Source: Pinguiococcus pyrenoidosus
Taxonomy: Eukaryota; Sar; Pinguiophyceae; Pinguiochrysidales; Pinguiochrysidaceae
Length of the DNA: 16,684 bases
Assembly: GCA_019677205.1 (NCBI GenBank)
Contig: JAAMXY010000121.1
Location: forward strand, 18,024 to 34,707
Direction of reading: 5' to 3'
The notes beneath the pieces were generated by a model. That model saw only the letters and a list, made by a program, of their open reading frames with translations, ran no database searches and was not told where the DNA came from. The position numbers and the translations under genes were made by a program. Shown here piece by piece: positions 1-8,790 of the stretch. Positions within the stretch are counted from its first letter, which is position 1. Each line of letters starts with the position of its first letter.

Positions 1-888
1 GCGATCTGGACATCGGCGCGGAGCAAGCGGAGGAGCAGGCCCAGATCGAGATGGTGCTGGAGAGCACGCTGTTGGCGCAGTACAACTTGAGCAGCTGCTT
101 GGCGGACATCACGGGCTCACTGAGCTTCGTGGGCGGCGCGCAGCCCAGTGGCCGCCTGCGACGCCTGCAGCAAGCGGACTGGTCGTACGATGCTATCACG
201 GCGGTGTCGTTGTCGCAGGCCATCGAGGCGGGCCTCCCGCCCACTGCCGACGAGAGCGACTTGGTCGCGGTGAGTGCTTCTTGTTCCGTGCTTGTCGGTG
301 GGCTTCGATGTATTGGGTCGCCGATCAACATCCACACCGAAGAGAAAGTCCCACAGCAACCAACACCCCCCTCCATCTGCCTCGAAATGTTCTGAAGAAC
401 TAACCCAAACTCGACAACAAACAGTTCGTGCAGGAGCTTAGGGACGATCTAGTGACGTCGGTCGCGGACGGCAGTTTTGAAGAGCTCTTCGACGAGCAGT
501 GGACCGCGGCAATCGACGCCAGCTCGCGAAGCGTTGGCGGCGTCGAGCCTGGAGAGGAGCTGCCCGATGCGTCGGTAAGGTGAAGGAGGATCTGCTCATC
601 GTGCGTCGCGGAATCGCTCACAGTCGCCGGCACCTGCAGGTGAGAGCAATAGACACCTCGAACTTGCTCCTCGACGGCGACGACGCCGACGATGGCGATG
701 GCGACGGTACTGCAGACGAGGAGGATGATGAAGACAGCTCCGACGAGATCGGCGGCCTACAGCCGGCGGCGTTTTATGCCACTGTCATCGTCGTGCCCAT
801 TCTGGGCATCGCCTGCCTCGCGGGCGTCGGCTACGTAGCCACCCGATATCGAGACAACTCGCCGTTTGCAAATCAAGTGTACCTTTAG
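1..888 (+). CDS. C-terminal part of a type I membrane protein (5'-truncated by the window)
   Basis: I do not recognise the family. Three exons can be joined: 1-269 (codons begin at base 3), 425-574 and 640-888. The introns are 270-424 (GTGAGT...ACAG, with CTAAC near 400) and 575-639 (GTAAGG...GCAG), both phase 0. The visible protein starts inside an ectodomain with an Asn-Leu-Ser glycosylation sequon. It then has the pattern Phe-x3-Leu-x3-Leu-x3-Val-x2-Gly-x-Phe-x3-Leu, and a very acidic Asp/Glu stalk encoded at about 670-750. A single hydrophobic helix follows (AFYATVIVVPILGIACLAGV, encoded at about 772-831), and then a tail of about 20 residues ending in Val-Tyr-Leu. That is the layout of a single-pass surface protein with a large outside part and a tiny cytosolic tail. 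The acceptor at 639 is preferred because the acceptor at 623 leads to a frame that loses the membrane helix. The function is unknown. Confidence 0.6.
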
Positions 889-1314
889 TGGTCTGCTGCG
901 GCGACAAGAGCATCTCAGACAGCACAAAGAAACAAACCGGCTTGTATGTATTTTGGTGGTGTCTTGTCTTGCCTAGGCAGCAGGGGGGCTCGAAGGAGGA
1001 GCTGCCACGTCGCGGCGAGACGGTAGAGTCTTTTGGGTGCACGCGAATGCCATTCCATCTGGGATCTCTGGACACCAAGGCTGCACGCATGATCACACCG
1101 AGCCGGAAGGCTTGCAATGATCGCTGCACGGATCCACTACCCTTCGTTTGCTCGAATCCCTTCCTTCTGTCGACCATACGGTTTGGGAGAGCGAGGCGCC
1201 GGCCACGGCAGCGGTAGGCTCACTGACAAGCGATGGCAGACCGCACACAGCTTCTCCAGGCTTCTTCTCTTTCACCTTGGACGCTTCTTAGCTGACCGCG
1301 TTGCGGTCCAGTCC
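889..1314. other. tail-to-tail intergenic region
   Basis: This 426 bp lies between the stop codons of two convergent genes. No reading frame here looks coding on either strand, and I see no RNA gene. It presumably holds both 3' UTRs. A short palindrome (ACCGC-GTT-GCGGT, 1295-1307) sits just beyond the stop of the minus-strand gene, but it is too short to call a terminator. Confidence 0.5.
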
Positions 1315-4300
1315 TCAGCTTTCAAGACCTTCTAGTCTCGCACCGACCACGTCGCTATCTACGGACGTTGGGGACATCGACATCTCCCAAAACTCACTGT
1401 TCTCCTCCACGACGTTGGACGAACCCTCGTCACCCTTCCTGCCATCGACAAGTGCAGATTCCGTGACAGCGGCATCTTCTCGTTTAGACACGGCGTCCCC
1501 CGAGTCCTCAAGCTCTCTCTCGTCTCCATTCTGTGTCCGACTTATCGCCAAGGCTTCCATTCCTGGAGGTGGAGACGGAGCTCGCGATCGCTCTCCGAGG
1601 GCTTCCCCCTCCAGCTGGGAGCACCGGAGCCTGAGGTCACGGCTGGCGCTGAGGAGAGCCGCGCAGTTCGCCCTCAGCTCCGCGACAATGTGCCGTTCAC
1701 TGTCCAACTCCCGCTGGAGCTGCTCGCGTTCGGTGGCGCCCTTTCGGGTCTCCTCCTCGTACGCCTCGGATGTGCACACGAGCGCATCCTCCAAGGCGCG
1801 AACGAAGTGCCGGGAACTGCTCACTTCCTCCTCACGCTTTTCCAGGCGGCGCTGGCAGCCCAGCAGCGCGGCCTGCAGCACCGTCTCCCTACCCCACGGC
1901 GGTGTCCGTCTCGCATCACGCACGGAGGTGTCCTCATCTCTAGCCTCGGCCGAAGCGGCAACAGAGAGACTCCTGAGGTCTCGCTGAAGCACGCGAATCT
2001 GAGCAAGTCCTGACGCCTCCTTGGCTGCCATTCTCACGAGCATCTCCTGGTGGCGGTCCTCTGCTCGGCGGGACATCAGGGTGCGAGAATGGGCCATTGA
2101 CATCTCCAAAGTCCGTTGGCTTCGCAGGAGAGCCTCCTCACGAGCGCCGGCAAGCCGTAAAGCGTCGTTCATTGCGAAAAGCCGGTGATTCAGAATGTCA
2201 ATCTCCAAGCTCTTGTCCTCGACGTCGACTCTACTTGCGGTCAAGTCAGTCCGCAGAGCGCAGACAGCCTTCTCATAGCCCAGCACAATCTTGTTTCTCT
2301 GTTCTTGCAGCGCGGCAAGGGACTGCTCGACGCGATGCCGCGACGCCTTCTCGTCCTCCAGTGCTGCCGTGAGCTCCTGGACTTTCTGGCTCGCGTCGCG
2401 CTCCATCTCCCTCCGATGCTTGCAGCTTGCCTCGAGATTGAGCTTGCCAGAGGTGACCTCGCTCCGGAGCGCAGCAAAGGCGTCCTCGTACTCCACAGCG
2501 ATCTTGGAGTTTTGCGATCGCAGTGCTGCGATCGTGCTGTTTGCGTGACCCAGCTTGGCCTTCTCATCGTTGAGCGCCAGCGTGAGTTCCTGGGTCCTTT
2601 GCGTCCAATCGAGCTCCTTGCCGTGCCAAAGCTTGGTGCTTGCCTCCAGCTCAGCTCTTGTCGCCGCTACTGCAATGCGAAGCTCGCCCATCGCCTGCTC
2701 ACGGTGCACAACGAGATCCCTGTTCTCAGCCTGCAGACTGGCGATCGTGCTGTGCGCGTCGCACGACTGCGCCCTCTCCTGATCAAGGGCGACCGAAAGC
2801 TCCCGCAGCTTCTGCGCGTGGCTTGATTCCTTCTCTGCCTGAGCTTTCTTGTTGGCGTCGAGTACGGCGTTGACCGCCGCCACATCAAGGCGCAGCGCAC
2901 TGATGGTCTTTTCATGGCCAATGGCGAGCTCGGCGTTTTGCGCCTGCAGCGAGGCAATGGTGTCGTTCGCCGCTTCTAGTTTCGTCCTCTCCTCCTCCAA
3001 CGCCTTGGACACGTCCTGCAGTCTTTGGGTGCTCTCCAGCTCCTTCTCCGTCCTAAGCCTGTCGCTCTCTCTCTTTGCGGTCTCGCATGCCTTTGCCTCC
3101 CTTCGAGCTTCCGCCAGCGCAAGCCGGAGCCTCAGAATCTCCTTCTCCCTCTGCAATGCCTTCTCCTCAGCATCTTCAGGAGAGCTCAAAGATCTTGTTC
3201 CTGATGCCGAACCGTGCAGGACGGAGGCGATGGTGGTGGTCTCATCCCTGGCGAGCGGGACCTGGCGCGCTGAAGAGTCTAGGTGATCCTGATCCTGATC
3301 CTGATGCTGATGCTGATCCTGATCTTGATCCTGATCCTGATCTTGATTCTGATCTTGATTCTGATCTTGATTCTGATCCGCTTTCACTCGCTGATTCTGA
3401 TTCTGCTTCTGATCCTGACGTTGACCCTTATCCTCACGACAAGCCTGATCCTGCGTCTGAATCTGGTCCTGATCCTGACCACAAGTCTGATCCTGATCCT
3501 GGTCCTGGTCCTGGTCCTGGTCCTGATCCTGATCCTTTCGCTCAATGGAAAGAATCTGAGGAATCAGGGACTCCAGCTCTGCAACGACACCTCGCATGGC
3601 CGCCGTCTCATCCGGGCCCAGAAAGTAGCGCATGGGTGACCCGTCTGCGAGGGAGCCATCGCTGAGGAAACTGCCATTGAGGGACGCCCGTCGTCTGCGT
3701 TTTACGATAGTAGAGACTGTGCTAGGCGCGATGGACACGTTGCAGATGTTCTCAGCGCGTGTGCTGCGACCCGTGCGCAGGGGCGTCGTCCCTCTCCCGC
3801 GTGGCTCATACCCCTTTGGAACCGAGAGCGAGAACTCGGCCTTCGCTTCCAAGTCCTTGATCGGAGGAGACAGCTCCTCGATGCCAATTCCGGAAACATT
3901 CGATTCAAAGGCAGTGCCGTTGTTGCCGCCTCCGCTGGCCAGGAGCTGCCGGATGCTGTCTCTGGAACAGAAGAACAGGTCCGCTTTGTCGCGTGGCCTC
4001 GATACCTCGCTTCGTGGCTGACTCTGCATGCTCTCGCCAAGGTAATGTCCGAAAGCTCCGGGATCGATGGGGGTCGGCCACGGATACTTCGGGTGGCTCG
4101 TCTTCCGCAGTACTTCTACGGGCGACAGTGCCGCCCACGTTCCAGCCCGCTTGTCCCCACTCTCTGGAGCTTGCCGGTGCATCGGCCGGTTGTCCACCGG
4201 GACAACCTCGTGGGACGACGAGCTGTCCCCGTTGGAGTCGCCCTGTGCCATCGATAAGTCTTCCGTGCTGCCACGGAGCTTCTTCACGATGGACTGAGCT

Positions 4301-4866
4301 TGGAGTTGTTTCGGTGGCGCTTGTTCCACTGCTTCTTCCACCGCCCGAGGCTCGACGACTCGGAGCTCCAACTCCTTCTCCTCTGCGTGCAGTTCATGGA
4401 GCGCATCCAGCACGTGCTCGTAGGTCCATGCCAAGACGACCTCCGACCCGATCTTCGAGATCGCGAGCCTTTTCACGTCTTCTGTGTTGCTGCCGCCGTC
4501 CTCCGCGTCAGACGGATCGCCGCACGTCCGCAGCATCTCGGTGACCTTCTCGCAATCCGTCGCGGGGAGCGAGCAAAACGCTGGGATGATCTGCCCCACG
4601 CAGCATCCGAAGAACTTCCCATCCACGCGCGCAAGGGGCATGAGCTCCAAGCCCAGAGTGCCGGCGGGGAACAAGAGCCGCAACGCTGAAGTCGACGCTT
4701 CGGGCGGAACCGTTGAAGAAGCGTGGCCCGCACTGGGTTTCTCGGTCTGCGAGGGGTTGGGGTTCGCAGCCTCCGACTTCTTCCTCCTGCGGACGAGACT
4801 AGTATTCGGAGACAGCTGGAAGAGCGGCCGGCGAAGCGGTGCCTCAAACGAGAGTCGTTCCGCCAT
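1315..4866 (-). CDS. large coiled-coil protein with PDZ-like N-terminus, Asp-Gln tract and four 71-residue repeats
   Basis: This is a single open exon of 1183 codons plus stop. The start at 4866 is chosen because it is the first in-frame ATG and has a strong context (GACCATGG); the frame stays open upstream to 5043 without another ATG. Residues 1-60 are basic and low-complexity. Residues about 60-171 look like a PDZ-like domain: GTLGLEL near the start, then ISKIGSEVVLAWTYEHVLDAL and a final ELELRVV strand. Residues 445-527 are a nearly pure Asp-Gln tract. From about 570 to 1110 the protein is a heptad-type coiled coil, including four tandem repeats of exactly 71 residues (608-891). The C-terminus carries a conserved-looking FWEMSMSPTSVDSD segment. 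It resembles a structural or scaffold protein (cytoskeleton, centrosome or basal body), but that role is inference. No signal peptide or membrane helix is seen. Confidence 0.75.
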   Translation of the reverse strand: MAERLSFEAPLRRPLFQLSPNTSLVRRRKKSEAANPNPSQTEKPSAGHASSTVPPEASTSALRLLFPAGTLGLELMPLARVDGKFFGCCVGQIIPAFCSLPATDCEKVTEMLRTCGDPSDAEDGGSNTEDVKRLAISKIGSEVVLAWTYEHVLDALHELHAEEKELELRVVEPRAVEEAVEQAPPKQLQAQSIVKKLRGSTEDLSMAQGDSNGDSSSSHEVVPVDNRPMHRQAPESGDKRAGTWAALSPVEVLRKTSHPKYPWPTPIDPGAFGHYLGESMQSQPRSEVSRPRDKADLFFCSRDSIRQLLASGGGNNGTAFESNVSGIGIEELSPPIKDLEAKAEFSLSVPKGYEPRGRGTTPLRTGRSTRAENICNVSIAPSTVSTIVKRRRRASLNGSFLSDGSLADGSPMRYFLGPDETAAMRGVVAELESLIPQILSIERKDQDQDQDQDQDQDQDQTCGQDQDQIQTQDQACREDKGQRQDQKQNQNQRVKADQNQDQNQDQNQDQDQDQDQDQHQHQDQDQDHLDSSARQVPLARDETTTIASVLHGSASGTRSLSSPEDAEEKALQREKEILRLRLALAEARREAKACETAKRESDRLRTEKELESTQRLQDVSKALEEERTKLEAANDTIASLQAQNAELAIGHEKTISALRLDVAAVNAVLDANKKAQAEKESSHAQKLRELSVALDQERAQSCDAHSTIASLQAENRDLVVHREQAMGELRIAVAATRAELEASTKLWHGKELDWTQRTQELTLALNDEKAKLGHANSTIAALRSQNSKIAVEYEDAFAALRSEVTSGKLNLEASCKHRREMERDASQKVQELTAALEDEKASRHRVEQSLAALQEQRNKIVLGYEKAVCALRTDLTASRVDVEDKSLEIDILNHRLFAMNDALRLAGAREEALLRSQRTLEMSMAHSRTLMSRRAEDRHQEMLVRMAAKEASGLAQIRVLQRDLRSLSVAASAEARDEDTSVRDARRTPPWGRETVLQAALLGCQRRLEKREEEVSSSRHFVRALEDALVCTSEAYEEETRKGATEREQLQRELDSERHIVAELRANCAALLSASRDLRLRCSQLEGEALGERSRAPSPPPGMEALAISRTQNGDERELEDSGDAVSKREDAAVTESALVDGRKGDEGSSNVVEENSEFWEMSMSPTSVDSDVVGARLEGLES
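2194..3045 (-). repeat. four tandem 213-bp (71-codon) repeats within the coiled coil
   Basis: The units are 3045-2833, 2832-2620, 2619-2407 and 2406-2194. They are all exactly 71 codons with no gaps. Shared positions include Gln at 7, Leu/Val-Ser/Thr at 12-13, Ala-Leu at 15-16, Ile/Leu-Ala-Ser/Ala-Leu at 30-33, and Ala/Glu-Leu-Arg at 50-52. The protein pattern is clear while the DNA has diverged, so the duplications are old and the length has been kept. Confidence 0.85.
3286..3534 (-). repeat. hexanucleotide repeat coding for (Asp-Gln)n
   Basis: On the plus strand the unit is GATCCT with GATCTT, GATGCT and GGTCCT variants. On the coding strand this reads Gln-Asp or Asp-Gln with Asn-Gln and His-Gln variants. 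It encodes residues 445-527 of the coiled-coil protein and is split by short non-repeat stretches. It never breaks the reading frame, since a 6-bp unit changes length by whole dipeptides. Confidence 0.9.
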
Positions 4867-5340
4867 GGTCTCTGAGCAGAAAGCACGTCGAGCGTGCAGT
4901 GGACGTCCGCCACGTGAGCCACAGACGGTGTTGCGCCTTTCACAAAGGCATCCAGACTCCGAGCGATTCCGCAGGTGGCGACCAAGGCGGAGATCTCCAG
5001 AGATTGGGGGAGACGGACGCCAAAAAGGCCGCAAAGGCCGCAAAGGCCGCTTCGCGGATTTGAACTGGAATGGCGGGAGAAAACGATCGCGGACTTTCCG
5101 GCCCGCGTTCTTCTTATCATCGCTCCGAGTTCAAACCTCCAAGCGCGCGAACCTTTATTTGCTCTTGCAATGCCACAACAGTACTTTGAATATTTTCAAA
5201 GGCTTCGATTTTCCTCTTTTCATCCTTCCTTTCCCGCGCTTTTTCGCTTTGAGCTGCAGCCATCTGTCCAAGCCTCCAGAAGTCAGTTGCGCCGCACGCC
5301 GCCGTTCGATCTCCCCTCCGCCCGCAACTTTTCGCCCAAC
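4867..5340. promoter_or_regulatory. divergent promoter region between the coiled-coil gene and PCNA
   Basis: This 474 bp separates the ATG of the minus-strand coiled-coil gene (4866) from the PCNA ATG (5341), so it must hold both promoters and 5' UTRs. It includes a strong E2F-type site at 5230-5239, a weaker GGCGGGAGAAA at about 5072, and a pyrimidine-rich stretch just before the PCNA start. No TATA box is evident. A short GGCCGCAAA direct repeat lies at about 5027-5048. Confidence 0.5.
5230..5239 (+). promoter_or_regulatory. E2F/DP-type binding site upstream of PCNA
   Basis: TTTCCCGCGC matches the E2F consensus TTTSSCGC and lies about 100 bp before the PCNA ATG. E2F control of PCNA at the G1/S transition is well established in animals and plants. 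Its use here is inferred from the match and the position. Confidence 0.45.
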
Positions 5341-6258
<918 letters not shown>

Positions 6259-6395
6259 AGACGCGCGCAGTGTCAAAACCGTGCGTCATGGCCGCTCGTG
6301 CACAAAGATACATGAACGCCATTGCCGAGTGCGTGCTTTAAGCATCCAAGAGTCCACGAATTCTCACTGTTCATCTAGTTGCACTTGCCTACTCT

Positions 6396-7320
6396 CTATT
6401 TGGTACGCGCTTTCAGGAAGAAGCCATCTTCCTCCTGTACACGCGCATCCTTCTTGTCATCGTCCTCGTCCTCTTCTTCGTCGTCCTCCTCGTCTTCCGT
6501 GTCGATTTCATCGTCCGCTTCCTCGTCTTCCTCATCGGGTTCTTCCGACTCATCCTCAGCTTCGTCCTCGTCCGCCTCCGACGCGCGCCTCGCGCTGCCC
6601 TCATCGCTTGCCGGCTTCTTCATCTCCTCTTCCTTGGCCATCGCGGCGGTGTTCTGCGCCGCAACTTTGGCATCTTCACAACTCCGCAATGCGCGGACGC
6701 GCATCTCCTGTCGCAGCTGTTCTGTCTTTGGGTCATCGACTCCCTGACTCCGCCCGAAGAGGGAGTAGTACTTGACGCCTTTGGGATAGTAGTCAATGTA
6801 CGCCAGATCTTCCTCCAGCTTGCGCTTTCGCTCGAGCAATGCGTCTTGCTCTTCTACGCTATCCGAGTCCCCTTTCTTCTTGCCCTCCACACGCGCGAGC
6901 TCTTTGGTCACCGAGCGCAGCCTCCGCCGCACTTTCTGCCGTTCGAAGAACTTGATCTTGTGGTACCTAGTCGCGTACTTCCGCTCCAACTCTTTCTGGC
7001 GATTGGTTTTCATCTGTTTGTGTTGTCCGGGTTTAGCACTCTTTGCGCACAACAGAAATCCCCCATACTCGCGCCAAACGCAAGACGTCGCCGTGCAACT
7101 ATGCTTCGGAGCAGCGCATACGCCGTACCTTCTTGTCTAGCTGCTTCAGCTGCTCTCGAAGCGCCTCTTTCTGCTCCTCGCACTGCGCTTTTTTCAGCAG
7201 GCGCTGCAGACTGCGGATACGGTTTTTCGTGGACGGGGGCTTCCTCAGCCCGCGCTGCTTGGAAGACGCAGCGCTAGCGTAGCCCTTCCGGCGCGCGTAC
7301 TCGGTCCTCCTCGCAGACAT
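6396..7320 (-). CDS. EFG1: EFG1-type rRNA-processing protein
   Basis: Efg1 is a nucleolar protein of the small-subunit processome needed for early 18S rRNA maturation in yeast. There are two exons, 7320-7129 (64 codons, ATG start) and 7013-6396, joined across a 115-bp phase-0 intron (GTACGG...ACAG). The product is 269 residues (yeast 233). Exon 1 carries the basic STKNRIRSLQRLLKK motif and a coiled coil. Exon 2 begins with Lys-rich residues and the family signature YHKIKFFERQKVRRRL, then a helix leading to YIDYYPKGVKYYSLF. From about residue 195 the tail is almost pure Asp/Glu, typical of nucleolar proteins, and ends FFLKARTK. It is divergent with SURF2 (316 bp between ATGs) and convergent with PCNA. 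Confidence 0.88.
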
Positions 7321-7636
7321 CTCCGCACGCTTTGTGGCCTACGTCGACGAGTCCGATGCCTCGCTTTCGAAAGACGACCGTCGAGATCTTTTGTCCGACG
7401 TGCATACCTCACCTGCGGGCGCATCTTCTCGACGAGTTTGAACTTTAAAAATCAGATTCCGTCATCTGGAGTCTCTCGCCATTCCTGCATCCGTCACCAT
7501 CAGCTGATTCTGCTTTGGCGGCGTTGTCCACCTGTCACGCAAGGCCGGTCTATGGGTATATCTGGGGTTTTCGCTGAAATATCGCTGAAGAACGGCTTTG
7601 GAACGGCGTCCGCAGGCCTCTCGCGCCGCACTGCCA
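7321..7636. promoter_or_regulatory. divergent promoter shared by EFG1 and SURF2
   Basis: This 316 bp between the two ATGs contains no credible ORF. It has an A/T-rich patch (CTTTAAAAAT at 7442-7451), a TATGGGTATA stretch at about 7551-7560, and a repeated octamer TCGCTGAA at 7571 and 7582. No experimentally known motif was recognised. Confidence 0.4.
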
Positions 7637-8188
7637 ATGAGTGCGGACATCTCCGAAGACGTGCGCAAGCTCGTGGCCGAGACCGCTTGTCTGGATCTGG
7701 ACCTGGGGCGGCGCAAGGTGGTCTGCTCGCTCACTCGGCATGAGATGCCCCCTTCAGCCCCGGCAGTGCAGGCCTACTTGCGCTCCAAGGCCTTCCGCAA
7801 GCAGAAGGAGTGGTACTCGGCCGACTTTAGCAAGTACGAGCCGTATGTGGTGGCGCACAAGAAGGACGGTCGGAAGCTCTTTTGCAACGTGACGAGGAAA
7901 TCGCTCAATCGGATTCCCAAGGAGGTGCAGAGGCACTGGGAAGGCAAGCGGTTCCAGCGCCTTAAGGTCGAGTACGACGCGCGGCAGAAGAAGCGGGAGG
8001 AGCAGGAGATGATTCGGCGGCAGCGGGAAGAGGCCAAGGCCAAGGGGGAGTTCTACCTGCCCGAAGACTTTGATGAGTCGATGCTGGACTTTAAGGAGGA
8101 GGAGGAGGAGGAGGAGGAGGAGGAGGAGCAGGAGCAGGAGCAGGAGGATGGGGTGGGGGAGGCAGAGGAGGGACATGTTGAAGAGGAG

Positions 8189-8223
<35 letters not shown>

Positions 8224-8730
8224 AGAGAAACCTGCGCAGAATGGTGAAACAGCAGAGCATGACGAAGAGCATACGATGCTCGTTGACGAAGGGAAGGAAA
8301 ATGGAGCCGCTGATCAGGCAAGGCGCCCAAAGAAGCCGCTCGCCAACCGAGCCTCTCGGAAGCGACGGAGAGATGGCCGTGATCCCTCGCGTGGTCGCGG
8401 AAAGCGACACATGGAGCAGAAGGTGCGGTTCCATGTGACTCAGAGATGCTTCGGCGCAGCTTTTGACCTCGTTGCCTTGTGCTGCTTTTGCTTGCCCAGG
8501 ACGCGGAGAGCTCTCCGGATACCGTGTCGAAAGCTCCTGACGCTGCGCGCCGAGCACCCCAGCAAAATGGAAGCAAGACGGGCGGGCAGCCACAGACAAA
8601 TGGAGGCCCCAGACGGAATGGAGGGCGTCCTTCGGAGGGAAGTAGAAAGAGGAAAGGCTCGCAGTCTCCTGCGCCAAAACGTCGAGGCGGCCATGCTCGA
8701 GCCCGGAAAGAAAGCCGCGTGGATGCCTAG
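7637..8730 (+). CDS. SURF2: SURF2-like nucleolar protein (surfeit locus protein 2)
   Basis: SURF2 is a nucleolar protein of animals and protists, linked in humans to the 5S RNP and ribosome assembly. There are two exons, 7637-8422 (262 codons) and 8500-8730, with a 77-bp phase-0 intron (GTGCGG...TTGCCCAG). The product is 338 residues. The N-terminal half matches the family: DVRKLVAE, then RKVVCSLTRHEMP, KYEPYVV, LFCNVTRKSLNRIPKEVQRHWEGKRFQRL. Next come a basic helix and two poly-Glu blocks. The tail is rich in Lys, Arg and Gly (KRRRDGRDPSRGRGKR and, in exon 2, RKRKGSQSPAPKRRG), consistent with nuclear or nucleolar targeting. The ATG is the first in the frame. Reading through the intron keeps an open frame to 8794 but loses the basic tail, so splicing is preferred. 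Confidence 0.85.
8093..8230 (+). repeat. GAG/GAA trinucleotide repeats (two poly-Glu blocks)
   Basis: The first block (about 8093-8147) is almost pure GAG with a few CAG codons. The second (about 8179-8230) is mainly GAA/GAG mixed. Both lie in the SURF2 acidic middle region and stay in frame. The antisense strand reads as a Leu/Pro-rich shadow frame. Confidence 0.85.
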
Positions 8731-8790
8731 TTGGACAAGCAGCATTGCAGCGGAAGTAGCTGGGCACGAATCGAAATCCTCTTGTGTGTT
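8731..8790. other. very short tail-to-tail gap (SURF2/UXS)
   Basis: Only 60 bp separate the SURF2 stop (8728-8730) from the UXS stop (8793-8791). No AATAAA is present, so the two 3' UTRs almost certainly overlap and each transcript probably ends inside or near the other gene. Confidence 0.6.

Noticed and set aside
2185-2826. Plus-strand ORF of 213 codons
   Set aside because: It lies antisense to the tandem-repeat coiled coil. Its Leu/Arg-rich composition mirrors that gene, and there is no start context or known motif.
3283-3639. Plus-strand frame coding for a long Ile-Leu repeat that looks like membrane helix
   Set aside because: It is the shadow of the GATCCT hexanucleotide repeat; the minus-strand Asp-Gln reading lies inside a 1183-codon gene.
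4975-5340. In-frame open extension upstream of the PCNA ATG, with another ATG at 5170
   Set aside because: PCNA proteins begin at MFEAR with no leader. The extension has no family similarity and overlaps the promoter region.
7754-8767. Minus-strand ORF of 337 codons opposite SURF2
   Set aside because: Its Leu-rich stretches are the complement of the GAG/GAA repeats, and the SURF2 reading has clear family motifs.
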